Shown: positions 45,357-54,922, numbered from the stretch's first letter. The stretch: DNA of 64,000 bases from Microbacterium ginsengisoli (GCF_000956535.1 NZ_JYIY01000080.1:186001-250000), one strand, 5' to 3'. Notes: generated by a model from the letters alone, not told the origin. Program-made: numbers and translations.

Positions 45357-46498
45357 GCCGCCGCCTCCCGCACCCGACGGTAGCGCCGGGCGCGCAGCGA
45401 CACGAGCACCACCGCCGCGAGCAACGAGATCGCCGATCCGCCCAGCACGCCGAGGATCGCCTGGTCGCGCAGATCCGCCGCGCCCACGAACGCCAGCTCC
45501 GACATCAGCAGGGACACGGTGAACCCGATGCCACTGAGCGCCCCCGCCGCGGCGAGGTCGCCGAACGCGAGCGGACGGGAGCCTCGTGAGAACAGTGCCA
45601 TCGCCAGCGACCCGAAGGCGATCACCCCGACAAACTTGCCCACCGGGAGCGCCAGCACGGTGCCCCAGAACGCCGGCGCGAACGCGGCCGGCGACACCTG
45701 CGGAATCGGCATCAGAGCGGAGGCGAACGCGAACAGCGGCAGCACGATCACGTTGACCCACGGCTCGAGCGCGTGCCGCGCACGCGCCCCGGCACCCGGC
45801 GCGATCGCGAGCCCCAGCAGCACGCCCGCGATCGTCGCGTGCACGCCCGACTCGTGGACGAGCACCCATACCGCGATGGCCACCCACACCATCAGCACGG
45901 CGACCGGTACGCGGGCGCGACCACGCAGCAGCAGCGAGAGCGCCCCGAAGGCGACCGTCAGCGCCAGTGCAGCCGCCAGCGCCACGAAGTCGATGTCCGC
46001 GGTGAACACGACCGCGATCAGCACGATGCCGACGATGTCGTCGAGGATCGCCAGTGCCAGCAGGAACACCCGCACCCCGGACGGCAGCCCACGGCCGACG
46101 ACGGCGAGCACGCCGAGCGCGAACGCGATGTCGGTGGCCGTCGGGATCGGCCAGCCCGACGCCGACGGGGTGCCGTTCGCGATCACGAGGTAGAGCGCGA
46201 TCGGCACGACCACGCCGCCGAGCGCGGCGATCGCCGGCACGAGCACGGCGCGGGGGCTGCGCAGCGATCCGACGGTCAGCTCGTGCCGCAGCTCCACCGC
46301 GACGACGAAGAAGAACAGTGCCAGCAGACCGTCGGTGATCCAATGCCCCACCGACAGATCGATGCCGGCGAGGACGAGATGCGCGTCGCGCGCGGCGATC
46401 ACGCCGGGGCCTGCTGGCGTCGCCGCGACGACGAGGCCGGCGATCGCAGCGAGCAGCAACAACAGGGCGGGAAGACGGGCGGAACGCAGCACGTGCAC
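45353..46498 (-). CDS. nhaA: Na+/H+ antiporter NhaA
   Basis: The 381-residue product has about 11-12 helices, the paired Asp of the ion site in FLLALAILDDIVGIVLI, the PIPTATDIAFALGVLAV segment and the C-terminal GIGFTVSLLMSELAF. NhaA exchanges Na+ or Li+ for protons. GTG 46498 is six bases behind GGAG; an ATG nine codons upstream has no ribosome site. Its stop overlaps mazG, an odd pairing with no obvious functional logic. Confidence 0.94.
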   Translation of the reverse strand: MHVLRSARLPALLLLLAAIAGLVVAATPAGPGVIAARDAHLVLAGIDLSVGHWITDGLLALFFFVVAVELRHELTVGSLRSPRAVLVPAIAALGGVVVPIALYLVIANGTPSASGWPIPTATDIAFALGVLAVVGRGLPSGVRVFLLALAILDDIVGIVLIAVVFTADIDFVALAAALALTVAFGALSLLLRGRARVPVAVLMVWVAIAVWVLVHESGVHATIAGVLLGLAIAPGAGARARHALEPWVNVIVLPLFAFASALMPIPQVSPAAFAPAFWGTVLALPVGKFVGVIAFGSLAMALFSRGSRPLAFGDLAAAGALSGIGFTVSLLMSELAFVGAADLRDQAILGVLGGSAISLLAAVVLVSLRARRYRRVREAAA

Positions 46499-46654
46499 GG
46501 GACACTCCAGGGTCAGGGGCGGCATCCGTCGATCTCGTGCATGCCGGCGGCGACATACTCGACGGGCCGACCAGACTTCCCGGCACTCCTCCGACCATTC
46601 TAGCCGCGACGCCGCGGCCGCCCCGCCGTGACAATCCAGTAACACGAGCGGGAC

Positions 46655-46660
46655 TACCGT
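46655..46660 (+). promoter_or_regulatory. -10 hexamer TACCGT, leaderless start of ppc
   Basis: TACCGT is exactly six bases before GTG 46667. GGAGG lies in the gap but only one base from the start, too close for normal use. Confidence 0.6.
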
Positions 46661-46666
46661 GGAGGC

Positions 46667-49333
46667 GTGCAGGATCCCACCCCCACCGAAGCCATCGATC
46701 TCGTCGGCCGCTACGAGGCCAGTCATGGGATGCCCGAGCAGATGCGCGGCGACGTGCGACTGCTCGGCGGAATCCTCGGGCGCGTGCTGCGCGAGAGCGG
46801 TTCCCCGGGCCTGTTCGACGACGTCGAACGGCTGCGCGTCGCGACCATCCAGGCCTACACCGACGAGACGGATGCCGCATTCGAGCGGGCCGCGCAGATC
46901 GCCGACGGGTTCACGGTCGCCCGCGCCGACGAGGTCGCCCGCGCGTTCACCTGCTACTTCCATCTCGTGAACCTCGCCGAGGAGCACCAGCGCGTGCGCG
47001 TGCTGCGTCAGCGCGCCGCCCGCGACGAGGAGTCGGCCGACTCGGTGACCGTCGCGCTCGAACGCCTCGCCGGCGAGGTCGGCGACGACACCGCGCTGCA
47101 GCGTCTGCACCAGATGCGCTTCCACCCGGTGTTCACCGCCCACCCCACCGAGGCGCGGCGCCGGGCGATCTCGACCAGCATCCGCCGCCTGTCGGGTCTG
47201 CTCGACGACTACGACGCCGCCGAGGACGGCGGCCCCGCACAGCGCCGCGCCGAGCGTCGCATGCTCGAAGAGGTCGACACGCTGTGGCGCACGGCGCCGC
47301 TGCGCCAGGAGAAGCCGTCGCCGGTCGATGAGGTGCGCTCGGTGATGGCCGTCTTCGACGAGACGCTGTTCACCGCTGTGCCGCACGTCTACCGCCGCAT
47401 AGACGACGCCCTGCAGGGCGAGGCGGCCGGTGCCCGCGAGCCCGTCGTGCGCCCGTTCGTGCGCATCGGCACCTGGGTCGGCGGCGACCGCGACGGCAAC
47501 CCGTTCGTGACCGCGAGGGTCACCAAGCGCGCCGCAGGCATCGCCAGCGAGCACGTGCTGCGCGGACTCGAGCGGGCCTCCGCCCGCATCGGCCGCGGAC
47601 TGACTCTGGATGCCGCCACGACCCCGCCGACCCCGGCCCTCACCGCTCTCACCGAGCGGCTGCTCAGCGCCGACGACGAGGGGGCCGCCGACGTCGTGAA
47701 GCGCTCGCCCGGCGAGCCGCACCGTCAGGCCGTCCTGCTGATCGCCCGCAAGATCACGGCGACGCGCGAGCGCGACGCCGACCTCGCCTACGCCGACCCC
47801 GAGCACCTGCTCGCGGACCTCCTCACCGTGCAGTCCTCGCTCGTCGCGGCCGGCGCCCCGCGCCAGGCCTACGGTCACCTGCAGCAGCTCGTCTGGCAGG
47901 TGCAGACCTTCGGGTTCCACCTCGCCGAGCTCGAGGTGCGCCAGCACTCGGCCGTGCACGCGAAGGTGCTCGCCGAGCTCGACGCGGGCGGTGAGCGCAG
48001 CGAGCTGACCGAGGAGGTGCTCGAGGTCTACCGCACGATCTCCTACGTGCAGAAGCGCTTCGGTCCGCGCGCCGCGGGCCGCTACATCGTCTCGTTCACC
48101 CGATCGGCCGACGACCTCGCCGCCGTGCACCGGCTCGCGCGTTACGCTGTCGGCCCCGACGGCACCCCGCCCGTTCTCGATGTGATCCCTCTCTTCGAGA
48201 CGTTCGCCGACCTGCAGGCCGCCCCCGCGATCCTCGCGGAGATCGTCGAGCACCCCGCCTTCGCGGCCCGCCTGGCCGACACCGGACGCCGCCTCGAGGT
48301 CATGCTCGGCTACTCCGACTCGTCGAAGGACGTCGGCCCCGTCGCCGCGAACCTCGCGCTCTACGAGGCGCAGGCGCAGATCGCCGACTGGGCGCAGCGC
48401 AGCGAGATCGAGCTGACCCTCTTCCACGGCCGCGGCGGTGCGCTCGGCCGCGGCGGCGGACCGGCGAACTCGGCGATCCTCGCCCAGCCCCCGCACTCGG
48501 TCGACGGCCGCTTCAAGCTCACCGAGCAGGGCGAGGTGATCTTCGCGCGCTACGGCGACCCGGCGATCGCGATGCGTCACATCGACCAGGTGGCCGCCGC
48601 CATCCTCACCGCCTCCGCCCCCTCGAACGAGCAGCGCAACCGTGCTGCCGCCGAGCGCTTCGCCGACGTGGCACAGCGCATGGAGGACGCCTCGCGGGCG
48701 CGGTTCTTCGAGCTCGTCAAGGCGCCCGGCTTCGCACCGTGGTTCGCGACCGTCACCCCGATGGAGGAGGTGGGGCTGCTCGCTCTCGGGTCGCGCCCCG
48801 CGCGCCGCGGGCTGTCGGTCGAGTCGCTCGAAGACCTGCGCGCCATCCCGTGGGTGTTCGCGTGGACGCAGGCCCGCATCAACCTGGCCGGCTGGTTCGG
48901 GCTCGGCACCGCCCTCGAGACGGTCGGCGACCTCGCGCTGCTGCAGGAGGCGTACCGCGAGTGGCCGCTGCTGCGCGCGATGATCGACAACGTCGCGATG
49001 AGTCTCGCGAAGGCCGACGACCGCATCGCGCGCCGCTACCTGGAGCTCGGCGACCGCGACGATCTCGCGCAGCTGGTGATCGACGAGATGGCCCTCACCC
49101 GCTCGTGGGTGGTGCGCATCGCCGGCGGCGACGGACTGCTCTCGAACAAGCCGGTGCTGCAGCGGGCGGTGAAGCTGCGGAGCCCGTACGTCGACGCGCT
49201 GTCACTGCTGCAGCTGCGCGCCCTGCGGGCCCTGCGCGACGCGCCCGAAGAGGTGCCGGCCGACCCCGAGCTCCAGCGCCTGCTGTTGCTGTCGGTCTCG
49301 GGCGTCGCGGCGGGCCTCCAGAACACCGGCTGA
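46667..49333 (+). CDS. ppc: Phosphoenolpyruvate carboxylase
   Basis: The 888-residue product carboxylates PEP with bicarbonate to oxaloacetate. Catalytic segments are intact: VFTAHPTEARRR (His near 161), VMLGYSDSSKDVG (near 547), LFHGRGGALGRGGGP (near 588) and the obligatory C-terminus LQNTG. GTG 46667 is set by the promoter spacing. A gamma carbonic anhydrase-like gene is convergent with it, and a beta-class enzyme is encoded 30 kb upstream; bicarbonate supply is a possible link. Confidence 0.97.
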   Translation: MQDPTPTEAIDLVGRYEASHGMPEQMRGDVRLLGGILGRVLRESGSPGLFDDVERLRVATIQAYTDETDAAFERAAQIADGFTVARADEVARAFTCYFHLVNLAEEHQRVRVLRQRAARDEESADSVTVALERLAGEVGDDTALQRLHQMRFHPVFTAHPTEARRRAISTSIRRLSGLLDDYDAAEDGGPAQRRAERRMLEEVDTLWRTAPLRQEKPSPVDEVRSVMAVFDETLFTAVPHVYRRIDDALQGEAAGAREPVVRPFVRIGTWVGGDRDGNPFVTARVTKRAAGIASEHVLRGLERASARIGRGLTLDAATTPPTPALTALTERLLSADDEGAADVVKRSPGEPHRQAVLLIARKITATRERDADLAYADPEHLLADLLTVQSSLVAAGAPRQAYGHLQQLVWQVQTFGFHLAELEVRQHSAVHAKVLAELDAGGERSELTEEVLEVYRTISYVQKRFGPRAAGRYIVSFTRSADDLAAVHRLARYAVGPDGTPPVLDVIPLFETFADLQAAPAILAEIVEHPAFAARLADTGRRLEVMLGYSDSSKDVGPVAANLALYEAQAQIADWAQRSEIELTLFHGRGGALGRGGGPANSAILAQPPHSVDGRFKLTEQGEVIFARYGDPAIAMRHIDQVAAAILTASAPSNEQRNRAAAERFADVAQRMEDASRARFFELVKAPGFAPWFATVTPMEEVGLLALGSRPARRGLSVESLEDLRAIPWVFAWTQARINLAGWFGLGTALETVGDLALLQEAYREWPLLRAMIDNVAMSLAKADDRIARRYLELGDRDDLAQLVIDEMALTRSWVVRIAGGDGLLSNKPVLQRAVKLRSPYVDALSLLQLRALRALRDAPEEVPADPELQRLLLLSVSGVAAGLQNTG

Positions 49334-49342
49334 GTCCCGGCT

Positions 49343-49372
49343 CGCGAGAACAGGAGCGCCCGCGAGAACAGG
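49343..49372. repeat. 12-bp direct repeat CGCGAGAACAGG
   Basis: The repeat occurs at 49343-49354 and 49361-49372, in the gap after ppc. A second duplicated word, GGCATGCCCGGC, follows near 49437-49462. The 173-base gap otherwise holds no gene. Confidence 0.7.
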
Positions 49373-49506
49373 TCGATGCGCGCCGTGGCGTCCTGCGCAC
49401 ACGCGATGACCTGCCCCGGTGCGCGCTGCTCCGGCATGCCCGGCCTGGCATGCCCGGCTGCGGCGCGCCCGGCCCGAGCGCATCGGCGCCGGGGTGCGGC
49501 ATCCGC

Positions 49507-50106
49507 TCAATCGACCGGGGTGTCGTCCGCGTGCCGCGCCAGCGAGCGCCCGTAGCGCTCGGTGAGCTGCACCATGAGGTCGGGGGTGTCGCGGTCCAGA
49601 CCGAACACGTAGCCGGGGAAGTCGAGCTCCTGCTGGCGCGCCCAGATCTCGTCGTGCTTGTCGGGTGAGACGACGATCGCCGGGTCACCCACCGCGACCC
49701 ACGAGATCGGCACGACGCTGCGCTCGGGGAGCACCGTGCGCAGGTGCACGACCGCGTTGATGCGCACCTCGCTCCGGTCGCCGATGCGCGCACCGTTGAA
49801 CACCCGCACGCCCGTCGCGAGGAACACCTCGTCGCCCACCGTCGCACCCGAGATGCTCGCCATCGGTCCGACGAGCGTGTGGTCTCCGATGTGCACGGGA
49901 TGAGTGGCGCTCGCGCGCACGAGGGCGTTCTCCATCACGATGACACTGCGGCCGAGGGTGATCGGACCGCCCTCGGCGGTGATGACCGCGCCGTGCAGGA
50001 TCTGACAGTCGGGCCCGATCGTCACGTCGCCGCTGATCACCGCGGTCGGCGCGACGACGGCGGTCGGATCGATACGGGGCTCGCGGCCGAGATGTGCGTA
50101 GCGCAT
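49507..50106 (-). CDS. Gamma carbonic anhydrase-like / transferase hexapeptide protein
   Basis: The 199-residue product is a left-handed beta-helix of hexapeptide repeats (PTAVVAPTAVISGDVTIGPDCQILHGAVIT onward in repeats). Candidate zinc ligands are the His in QILHGAVI and in ATHPVHIGDHTLVGP, the gamma-CA/PaaY pattern. A C-terminal helix with KHDEIWARQQELDFPG packs on the helix. GAGGAG is six bases before ATG 50106. Enzymatic activity as carbonic anhydrase is not assured; many members have unknown substrates. Confidence 0.85.
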   Translation of the reverse strand: MRYAHLGREPRIDPTAVVAPTAVISGDVTIGPDCQILHGAVITAEGGPITLGRSVIVMENALVRASATHPVHIGDHTLVGPMASISGATVGDEVFLATGVRVFNGARIGDRSEVRINAVVHLRTVLPERSVVPISWVAVGDPAIVVSPDKHDEIWARQQELDFPGYVFGLDRDTPDLMVQLTERYGRSLARHADDTPVD

Positions 50107-50182
50107 GGTGTGCTCCTCGATCGTCAGCGTACTCAGCGAGACGGATGCCGCCACCCCGCCGCCGCTCCCGGCACGGGTGTGC

Positions 50183-50188
50183 GACACT
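50183..50188 (+). promoter_or_regulatory. -10-like GACACT before the glyoxalase-fold gene
   Basis: GACACT is six bases before ATG 50195, resembling the CACACT sites elsewhere in the window. If real, the promoter of the broken gene is intact. Confidence 0.4.
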
Positions 50189-50194
50189 GCCGCC

Positions 50195-50557
50195 ATGCTC
50201 ACCCTCGGATCCGTCGTCATCCGCGTCACCGACCTCGAGGCGCAGGTCGCGTTCTGGTCTGCGGCGCTCGACTACACCGTGTGAGAAGCGGTCGATACGG
50301 ACTTCGTGCTGCTGCGCTCGGCCGACGGCCGGGGCCCGAACGTCGGGCTCGACCAACTGCCGAGCGAGCGCGCACTGCCGCCGCGCATCCATCTCGACCT
50401 CTACGCCGACGACCAGGCCGCCGAGGTCGCGCGGCTCGAGGAGCTGGGCACCCGTGTCGTGCCGTGGGCGGGGCGGCCCGACGACGCCGACTACATCGTG
50501 ATGGAGGATCCGGAGGGCACCCGGTTCTGCGTGATCGACGCGGCGCCGCGCGGCTGA
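50195..50557 (+). pseudogene. VOC/glyoxalase-fold protein gene interrupted by in-frame TGA
   Basis: From ATG 50195 the frame encodes a normal start of a VOC-superfamily protein (TLGSVVIRVTDLEAQVAFWSAAL-like, then DYTV) and meets TGA at 50282-50284, codon 30. The same frame continues without other damage to 50557, with FVLLRSADGRGPNVGLDQLP, PRIHLDLYADD, EELGTRVVPWAGR and VMEDPEGTRFCVID. The whole would be 120 residues, normal for the family. The TGA most simply derives from CGA (Arg) by one C-to-T change. Either a recent pseudogene, a sequencing error, or read-through; no frameshift is involved. Confidence 0.85.
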
Positions 50558-50559
50558 CC

Positions 50560-50585
50560 GCGTCGGGCAGCAGGGCTGCCGACGC
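50560..50585. terminator. Hairpin between the glyoxalase-fold gene and mfd
   Basis: GCGTC-(G)-GGCAGC pairs with GCTGCC-GACGC around an AGG loop, one G bulged. It lies between convergent genes and may act for both. Confidence 0.6.
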
Positions 50586-50603
50586 CGCTGGGCCGCGCCG
50601 GTC

Positions 50604-53600
50604 TCAGGCGGAGGCGTCGGCCGCCGCGGGCGCCGGCTCGGAGACCGGGAAGAGCGCGTCGAGCAGCTGGCCGACCCACGCGATCAGGTCGGTGTCCGAC
50701 ACCGGGTCTCCGTCGCCCGGCAACGGCACGACGAGGGCCTCCCCGGAGGCGACGAGCTTCGCCTTCGGGTAGAGCCGCTGCATCCGAACGCGCAGCGAAT
50801 CGGGGAGGTGCGCCGGCGCGACGCGCAGGTTCGGACCCATCGCGACGACGTCGGCGAGGCCGGCCTGCGCCGCGCGGCGGCGCAGCCGCGCGACCCGCAG
50901 CAGCCCCTCGACGTCGGCGGGCGGCTCGCCGTAGCGGTCGCGCAGCTCGTCGATGACGAGGTCGATGGCATCGGGCTTCGCGGATGCCGCGGCCGCCGCC
51001 GACAGCTTCTGATAGGCCTCGAGACGCAGCCGCTCGCTGTCGATGTAGCTCTCGAGGATGCGCGCCTGCACGGGCAACTCGAGACGCAGCTCGGTCGGGC
51101 CTTCGGTCTCCTCACCGCGGAACGCCGAGACGGCCTCGCCGATCATGCGCAGATACAGGTCGAAGCCGACGCCGGCGATGTGGCCGGCCTGCTCGGCGCC
51201 GAGGAGGTTGCCGGCGCCGCGGATCTCGAGGTCCTTCAACGCGACCTGCATGCCCGAGCCCAGGTCGTTGTTCACCGAGATCGTCTCGAGCCGGTCGGCT
51301 GCCGTCTCGCTGAGCGGCTTGAGCTCGTCGTACAGGAAGTAGGCGTACGCGCGCTCACGACCACGGCCGACGCGGCCGCGCAGCTGGTGCAGCTGCGAGA
51401 GGCCGTACTTGTCGGCGCGGTCGATGATGATCGTGTTGGCGTTGGAGATGTCGAGGCCGGTCTCGATGATGGTCGTCGAGACGAGCACGTCGGCGCGGCG
51501 CTCCCAGAAGTCGTCGACGACCTGCTCGAGCTGGTGCTCGCCCATCTGGCCGTGCGCGACGACGATGCGCGCCTCGGGGACGAGCTCGCCGAGCTGCGCG
51601 GCGACCCGCTGGATCGACTGCACCCGGTTGTGCACGTAGAACACCTGGCCCTCGCGCAGCAGCTCGCGGCGGATCGCTGCGGCGATCTGCTTGTCGTTGC
51701 GGGGGCCGACGAACGAGAGGATCGGGTGGCGGTCCTCGGGCGGGGTCGCGAGGGTCGACATCTCGCGGATGCCGGTCACCGCCATCTCGAGCGTGCGCGG
51801 GATGGGGGTGGCGCTCATCGCGAGGATGTCGACGTTGGTCTTGAGCTTCTTGAGCGCGTCCTTGTGCTCGACGCCGAACCGCTGCTCCTCGTCGATGATC
51901 ATGAGCCCGAGGTCTTTGAAGACGACCTTCTCGGTGAGGATGCGGTGCGTGCCGATCACCATGTCGACGGTGCCGTCGGTGAGGCCGTTGAGGGTGTCGC
52001 GGGCCTCCTTGTCGCTCTGGAAGCGCGACAGGGGCCGCACCTTCACGGGGAAGCCCGCGAACCGCTCGGTGAAGGTCTCGAGGTGCTGCTTCACGAGCAG
52101 GGTGGTCGGCACGAGCATCGCGACCTGCTTGCCGTCCTGAATCGCCTTGAACGCCGCCCTCACGGCCACCTCGGTCTTCCCGAAGCCGACGTCGCCCGAG
52201 AGCAGCCGGTCCATCGGGATCGGCTTCTCCATGTCGGCCTTGATCTCGTCGATCGTCTGCAGCTGGTCGGGGGTCTCGGCGAACGGGAACGCCTCTTCGA
52301 GCTCACGCTGCCACGGGGTGTCGGGGCCGAACGCGTGCCCCTTGGCGGCCATCCGGGCGGAGTACAGCTTCACGAGCTCGACCGCGATGTCGCGCACCGC
52401 CTTGCGAGCCTTGCCCTTGGCCGCGGCCCAGTCGCTGCCGCCCATCTTGGAGAGCACCGGCGCCTCACCCCCGACGTAGCGGGAGAGCTGGTCGAGCTGG
52501 TCGGTGGGAACGAAGAGCTTGTCACCCGGGTAGCCGCGCTTGGTGGGCGCATATTCGAGCACGAGGTATTCGCGCATGCTCTTGACCGGGTTGCGCCCGC
52601 CGCTGGAGACCTCGCGCTGGGTCAGCTCGACGAACTTGCCGATGCCGTGCGTGGAGTGCACGACGACGTCGCCGGGCTTGAGCTGCAGCGGGTCGACGAC
52701 GTTGCGCCGGCGCGAGGCGAGCTTCTTGACGACCCGGCCGTCGCCGCCGATCGTGCGCCCGTAGAACTCGGTCTCGGTGAGCACGGCGAGACGGGCACCG
52801 GATGCCTCGAACCCCCGCTCGAGCACGGCGGCGACGACGAGCGCGACCCCTGCTTCGGGTGCCTCGTGCACCGCGTCGACGCGGCGCGCCGCGACACCGC
52901 GGTCGGCGAGCACGTCGCGTGCGCGGTCGGCGAGCCCCGGACCGGACGCCGTGACGACGACCTTCCACCCGTCCTGCACGAGGGCCGCGACGTGCGCGAT
53001 CGCGCCGTCGACGTTACCCGCGAACGACGGCACGGCGGATGCCGCCACCCGCACCACGTGCGACCCGGATGCCTCGACGAGGCCTTCGGCCGCGGCATCC
53101 GCCTCGCCGGAGTCGAACGCCGACAGGGTGTACCAGACGCCCCCGCGCTCACGGGCACGCTCGTGCAGGTGCGGGAGCGACACGAAGTCGCCCGCGCCGA
53201 GGTCGACAGGGGTCGACGCGCCGGCGACCGCGGCGTTCCACGCGGCGTCGAGGAACTCGCGGTTCGTCTCCGCGAGCGTGATCGCACGGGTGACGGCCCG
53301 CTCGGGGTCGACGAGCGCGACGGCGGTGCGCTCGGGCAGGTAATCGACGAGGGTGACGAGGTCGTCGACGAGCGCGGGAGTCAGCGACTCCATGCCCTCG
53401 GTCGGCACTCCCTCGGCCATGCGGGCGAGCATCGTCTGCAGGCCCGGCAGCTGCTCGGCGAGCAGCGCGGCGCGCGCCCGCACGTCGGCGGTGAGAAGCA
53501 GCTCCCGGCTCGCGACCAGTTCGACCGCGGTGATCTCGCCCGGCAGCGACCGCTGGTCGGCGACCGAGAACGCACGGATCTGATCGACCTCGTCGCCGAA

Positions 53601-54206
53601 GAACTCCACGCGCGACGGGTGGTCGGCGACCGGCGGGAAGACGTCGAGGATGCCGCCCCGCACCGCGAACTCGCCGCGTCGGGACACCATGTCGACCCGG
53701 TGGTAGGCGCGCTCGACGAGACCGAGGCTGACCGCGGCGAGGTCGTAGCCGCGCCCACCGGTGACGAGCCGGATCGGTTCGAGATCGGTGAGGCCGGCAG
53801 CGAGCGGCTGCACCGCGCCGCGCACCGATGCCGTGACGACGAGCGGATGGGTGCCGTCCCACGCGGCCACCCGGCGGAGCACGTCGAGGCGACGCCCCAC
53901 GGTCTCCGCGCTGGGGCTCAGCCGCTCGTGGGGCAGCGTCTCCCATGCCGGGAAGTGATGCACCTCGGCGCCCGGCACGAGCGCATCGAGGGCCGTGCCG
54001 AGCGCCTCGGCGCGGCGACCGGTCGGCGCGACGACGAGCACCACCGCGGGCGCCCCCTGCTCGCGGCGCTTCTCGAGGAGGCCGGCGATGAGGGGAGCGT
54101 CGAGTCCGTCGACGACGGAGAAGTCGGTGTCTGTCGTCGCCGATCGGAGGGCGCCGGCGAACGTCTCGGACGGTACGAGGGCGCGAACGATCCCGGGAAC
54201 TGTCAC
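50604..54206 (-). CDS. mfd: Transcription-repair coupling factor Mfd
   Basis: The 1200-residue product removes RNA polymerase stalled at DNA lesions and recruits UvrA. Visible are the UvrB-homology front, the RNA polymerase-interaction domain with VHSTHGIGKFVELTQREV, the RecG-like helicase core with Walker A LLSGDVGFGKTEVAVRAAF, the DEEQRFGVEHK box, SATPIPRTLEMA and QLRGRVGRGRERAYAY, and the C-terminal TRCF domain. GTG 54206 follows TAGGAT at six bases, giving it its own promoter between pth and mfd. Confidence 0.97.
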   Translation of the reverse strand: MTVPGIVRALVPSETFAGALRSATTDTDFSVVDGLDAPLIAGLLEKRREQGAPAVVLVVAPTGRRAEALGTALDALVPGAEVHHFPAWETLPHERLSPSAETVGRRLDVLRRVAAWDGTHPLVVTASVRGAVQPLAAGLTDLEPIRLVTGGRGYDLAAVSLGLVERAYHRVDMVSRRGEFAVRGGILDVFPPVADHPSRVEFFGDEVDQIRAFSVADQRSLPGEITAVELVASRELLLTADVRARAALLAEQLPGLQTMLARMAEGVPTEGMESLTPALVDDLVTLVDYLPERTAVALVDPERAVTRAITLAETNREFLDAAWNAAVAGASTPVDLGAGDFVSLPHLHERARERGGVWYTLSAFDSGEADAAAEGLVEASGSHVVRVAASAVPSFAGNVDGAIAHVAALVQDGWKVVVTASGPGLADRARDVLADRGVAARRVDAVHEAPEAGVALVVAAVLERGFEASGARLAVLTETEFYGRTIGGDGRVVKKLASRRRNVVDPLQLKPGDVVVHSTHGIGKFVELTQREVSSGGRNPVKSMREYLVLEYAPTKRGYPGDKLFVPTDQLDQLSRYVGGEAPVLSKMGGSDWAAAKGKARKAVRDIAVELVKLYSARMAAKGHAFGPDTPWQRELEEAFPFAETPDQLQTIDEIKADMEKPIPMDRLLSGDVGFGKTEVAVRAAFKAIQDGKQVAMLVPTTLLVKQHLETFTERFAGFPVKVRPLSRFQSDKEARDTLNGLTDGTVDMVIGTHRILTEKVVFKDLGLMIIDEEQRFGVEHKDALKKLKTNVDILAMSATPIPRTLEMAVTGIREMSTLATPPEDRHPILSFVGPRNDKQIAAAIRRELLREGQVFYVHNRVQSIQRVAAQLGELVPEARIVVAHGQMGEHQLEQVVDDFWERRADVLVSTTIIETGLDISNANTIIIDRADKYGLSQLHQLRGRVGRGRERAYAYFLYDELKPLSETAADRLETISVNNDLGSGMQVALKDLEIRGAGNLLGAEQAGHIAGVGFDLYLRMIGEAVSAFRGEETEGPTELRLELPVQARILESYIDSERLRLEAYQKLSAAAAASAKPDAIDLVIDELRDRYGEPPADVEGLLRVARLRRRAAQAGLADVVAMGPNLRVAPAHLPDSLRVRMQRLYPKAKLVASGEALVVPLPGDGDPVSDTDLIAWVGQLLDALFPVSEPAPAAADASA

Positions 54207-54212
54207 CCGAAG

Positions 54213-54218
54213 ATCCTA
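54213..54218 (-). promoter_or_regulatory. -10 hexamer TAGGAT, leaderless start of mfd
   Basis: On the minus strand TAGGAT, six bases, then GTG 54206. Confidence 0.6.
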
Positions 54219-54247
54219 CGGCGAGCCCGGGACATCCGGTCGCGGTC

Positions 54248-54832
54248 TCAGTCGCGCGGGGCGTGCCAGCGCTGCTGGGCGGCGAGCAGACCCTCGTCGA
54301 CGAGCTGCTCGACGGCGTCGGCCGCATCGCCGACGAGGATCGGCAGCGTCGTGCGCTCGGCCGACGAGAACGGGTCGAGCACCCAGTCGGCCGGATCCTG
54401 GCGGCCGACGGGCCGCCCGATGCCGACGCGCACCCGGGGGAACTCGGGCGTGCCGAGCGCTTTGGCGATGTCGCGCACGCCGTTGTGACCGCCGTGGCCG
54501 CCGCCGACCTTGAGCTTGAGGGTGTCGAAGGGGATGTCGAGCTCGTCGTGCACGACGACGACTCGCTCCGCCGGCACGCCGTAGAACTTCGCCAGGGCGG
54601 CGACGGGTCCGCCCGACGTGTTCATGTACGAGTTGGACTTCGCGAGCACGAGCTTCGCTGCCCCGGGACGCAGCCACGTCTCGACGACGCGCGCGTTCGC
54701 CTTGTGCGCCGTGAAGGTCTCGCCGCGGCGGCGGGCGAGGTCGTCGACGACCATCTGCCCGACGTTGTGGCGGGTCGCCTCGTACCGCGGCCCGGGGTTG
54801 CCGAGTCCGATCACGAGCCAGGTGTCGACCAT
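54248..54832 (-). CDS. pth: Peptidyl-tRNA hydrolase
   Basis: The 194-residue product releases peptides from drop-off peptidyl-tRNA. The N-terminal [21 protein letters not shown] holds the catalytic His22 and N12; [22 protein letters not shown] and [13 protein letters not shown] are the other family signatures. GAGAGG lies eight bases before ATG 54832. It follows rplY, the usual actinobacterial order, though a strong hairpin sits between them. Confidence 0.96.
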   Translation of the reverse strand: MVDTWLVIGLGNPGPRYEATRHNVGQMVVDDLARRRGETFTAHKANARVVETWLRPGAAKLVLAKSNSYMNTSGGPVAALAKFYGVPAERVVVVHDELDIPFDTLKLKVGGGHGGHNGVRDIAKALGTPEFPRVRVGIGRPVGRQDPADWVLDPFSSAERTTLPILVGDAADAVEQLVDEGLLAAQQRWHAPRD

Positions 54833-54872
54833 GCGCTCATCCTCTCGCAGCGGGGACGCACCCCCGCAGACG

Positions 54873-54908
54873 ACGCGAGGGGATGCGGCGAACCGCATCC
54901 CCTCGCGT
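54873..54908 (-). terminator. 16-bp hairpin between rplY and pth
   Basis: The segment 54873-54888 pairs perfectly over 16 bp with 54893-54908 around a CGAA tetraloop, 15 bases after the rplY stop. It probably reduces or ends read-through into pth. Confidence 0.85.
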
Positions 54909-54922
54909 GTGACGGTGTCCGA

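Noticed and set aside
46526-48580. Long open frame antisense to ppc, continuous with the nhaA frame
   Set aside because: It mirrors the codon bias of ppc, which has full catalytic motifs; the antisense product is Arg/Gly/Leu-rich low complexity. Only the nhaA part of the frame is real.
50282-50284. TGA in the glyoxalase-fold gene as a selenocysteine codon
   Set aside because: The position corresponds to a non-catalytic, probably Arg site, no SECIS-like hairpin is evident and no Sec machinery is in the window.
50808-54488. Open frame of more than 1200 codons antisense to mfd
   Set aside because: A shadow of the strongly GC3-biased mfd gene; no domain, ribosome site or promoter supports it.
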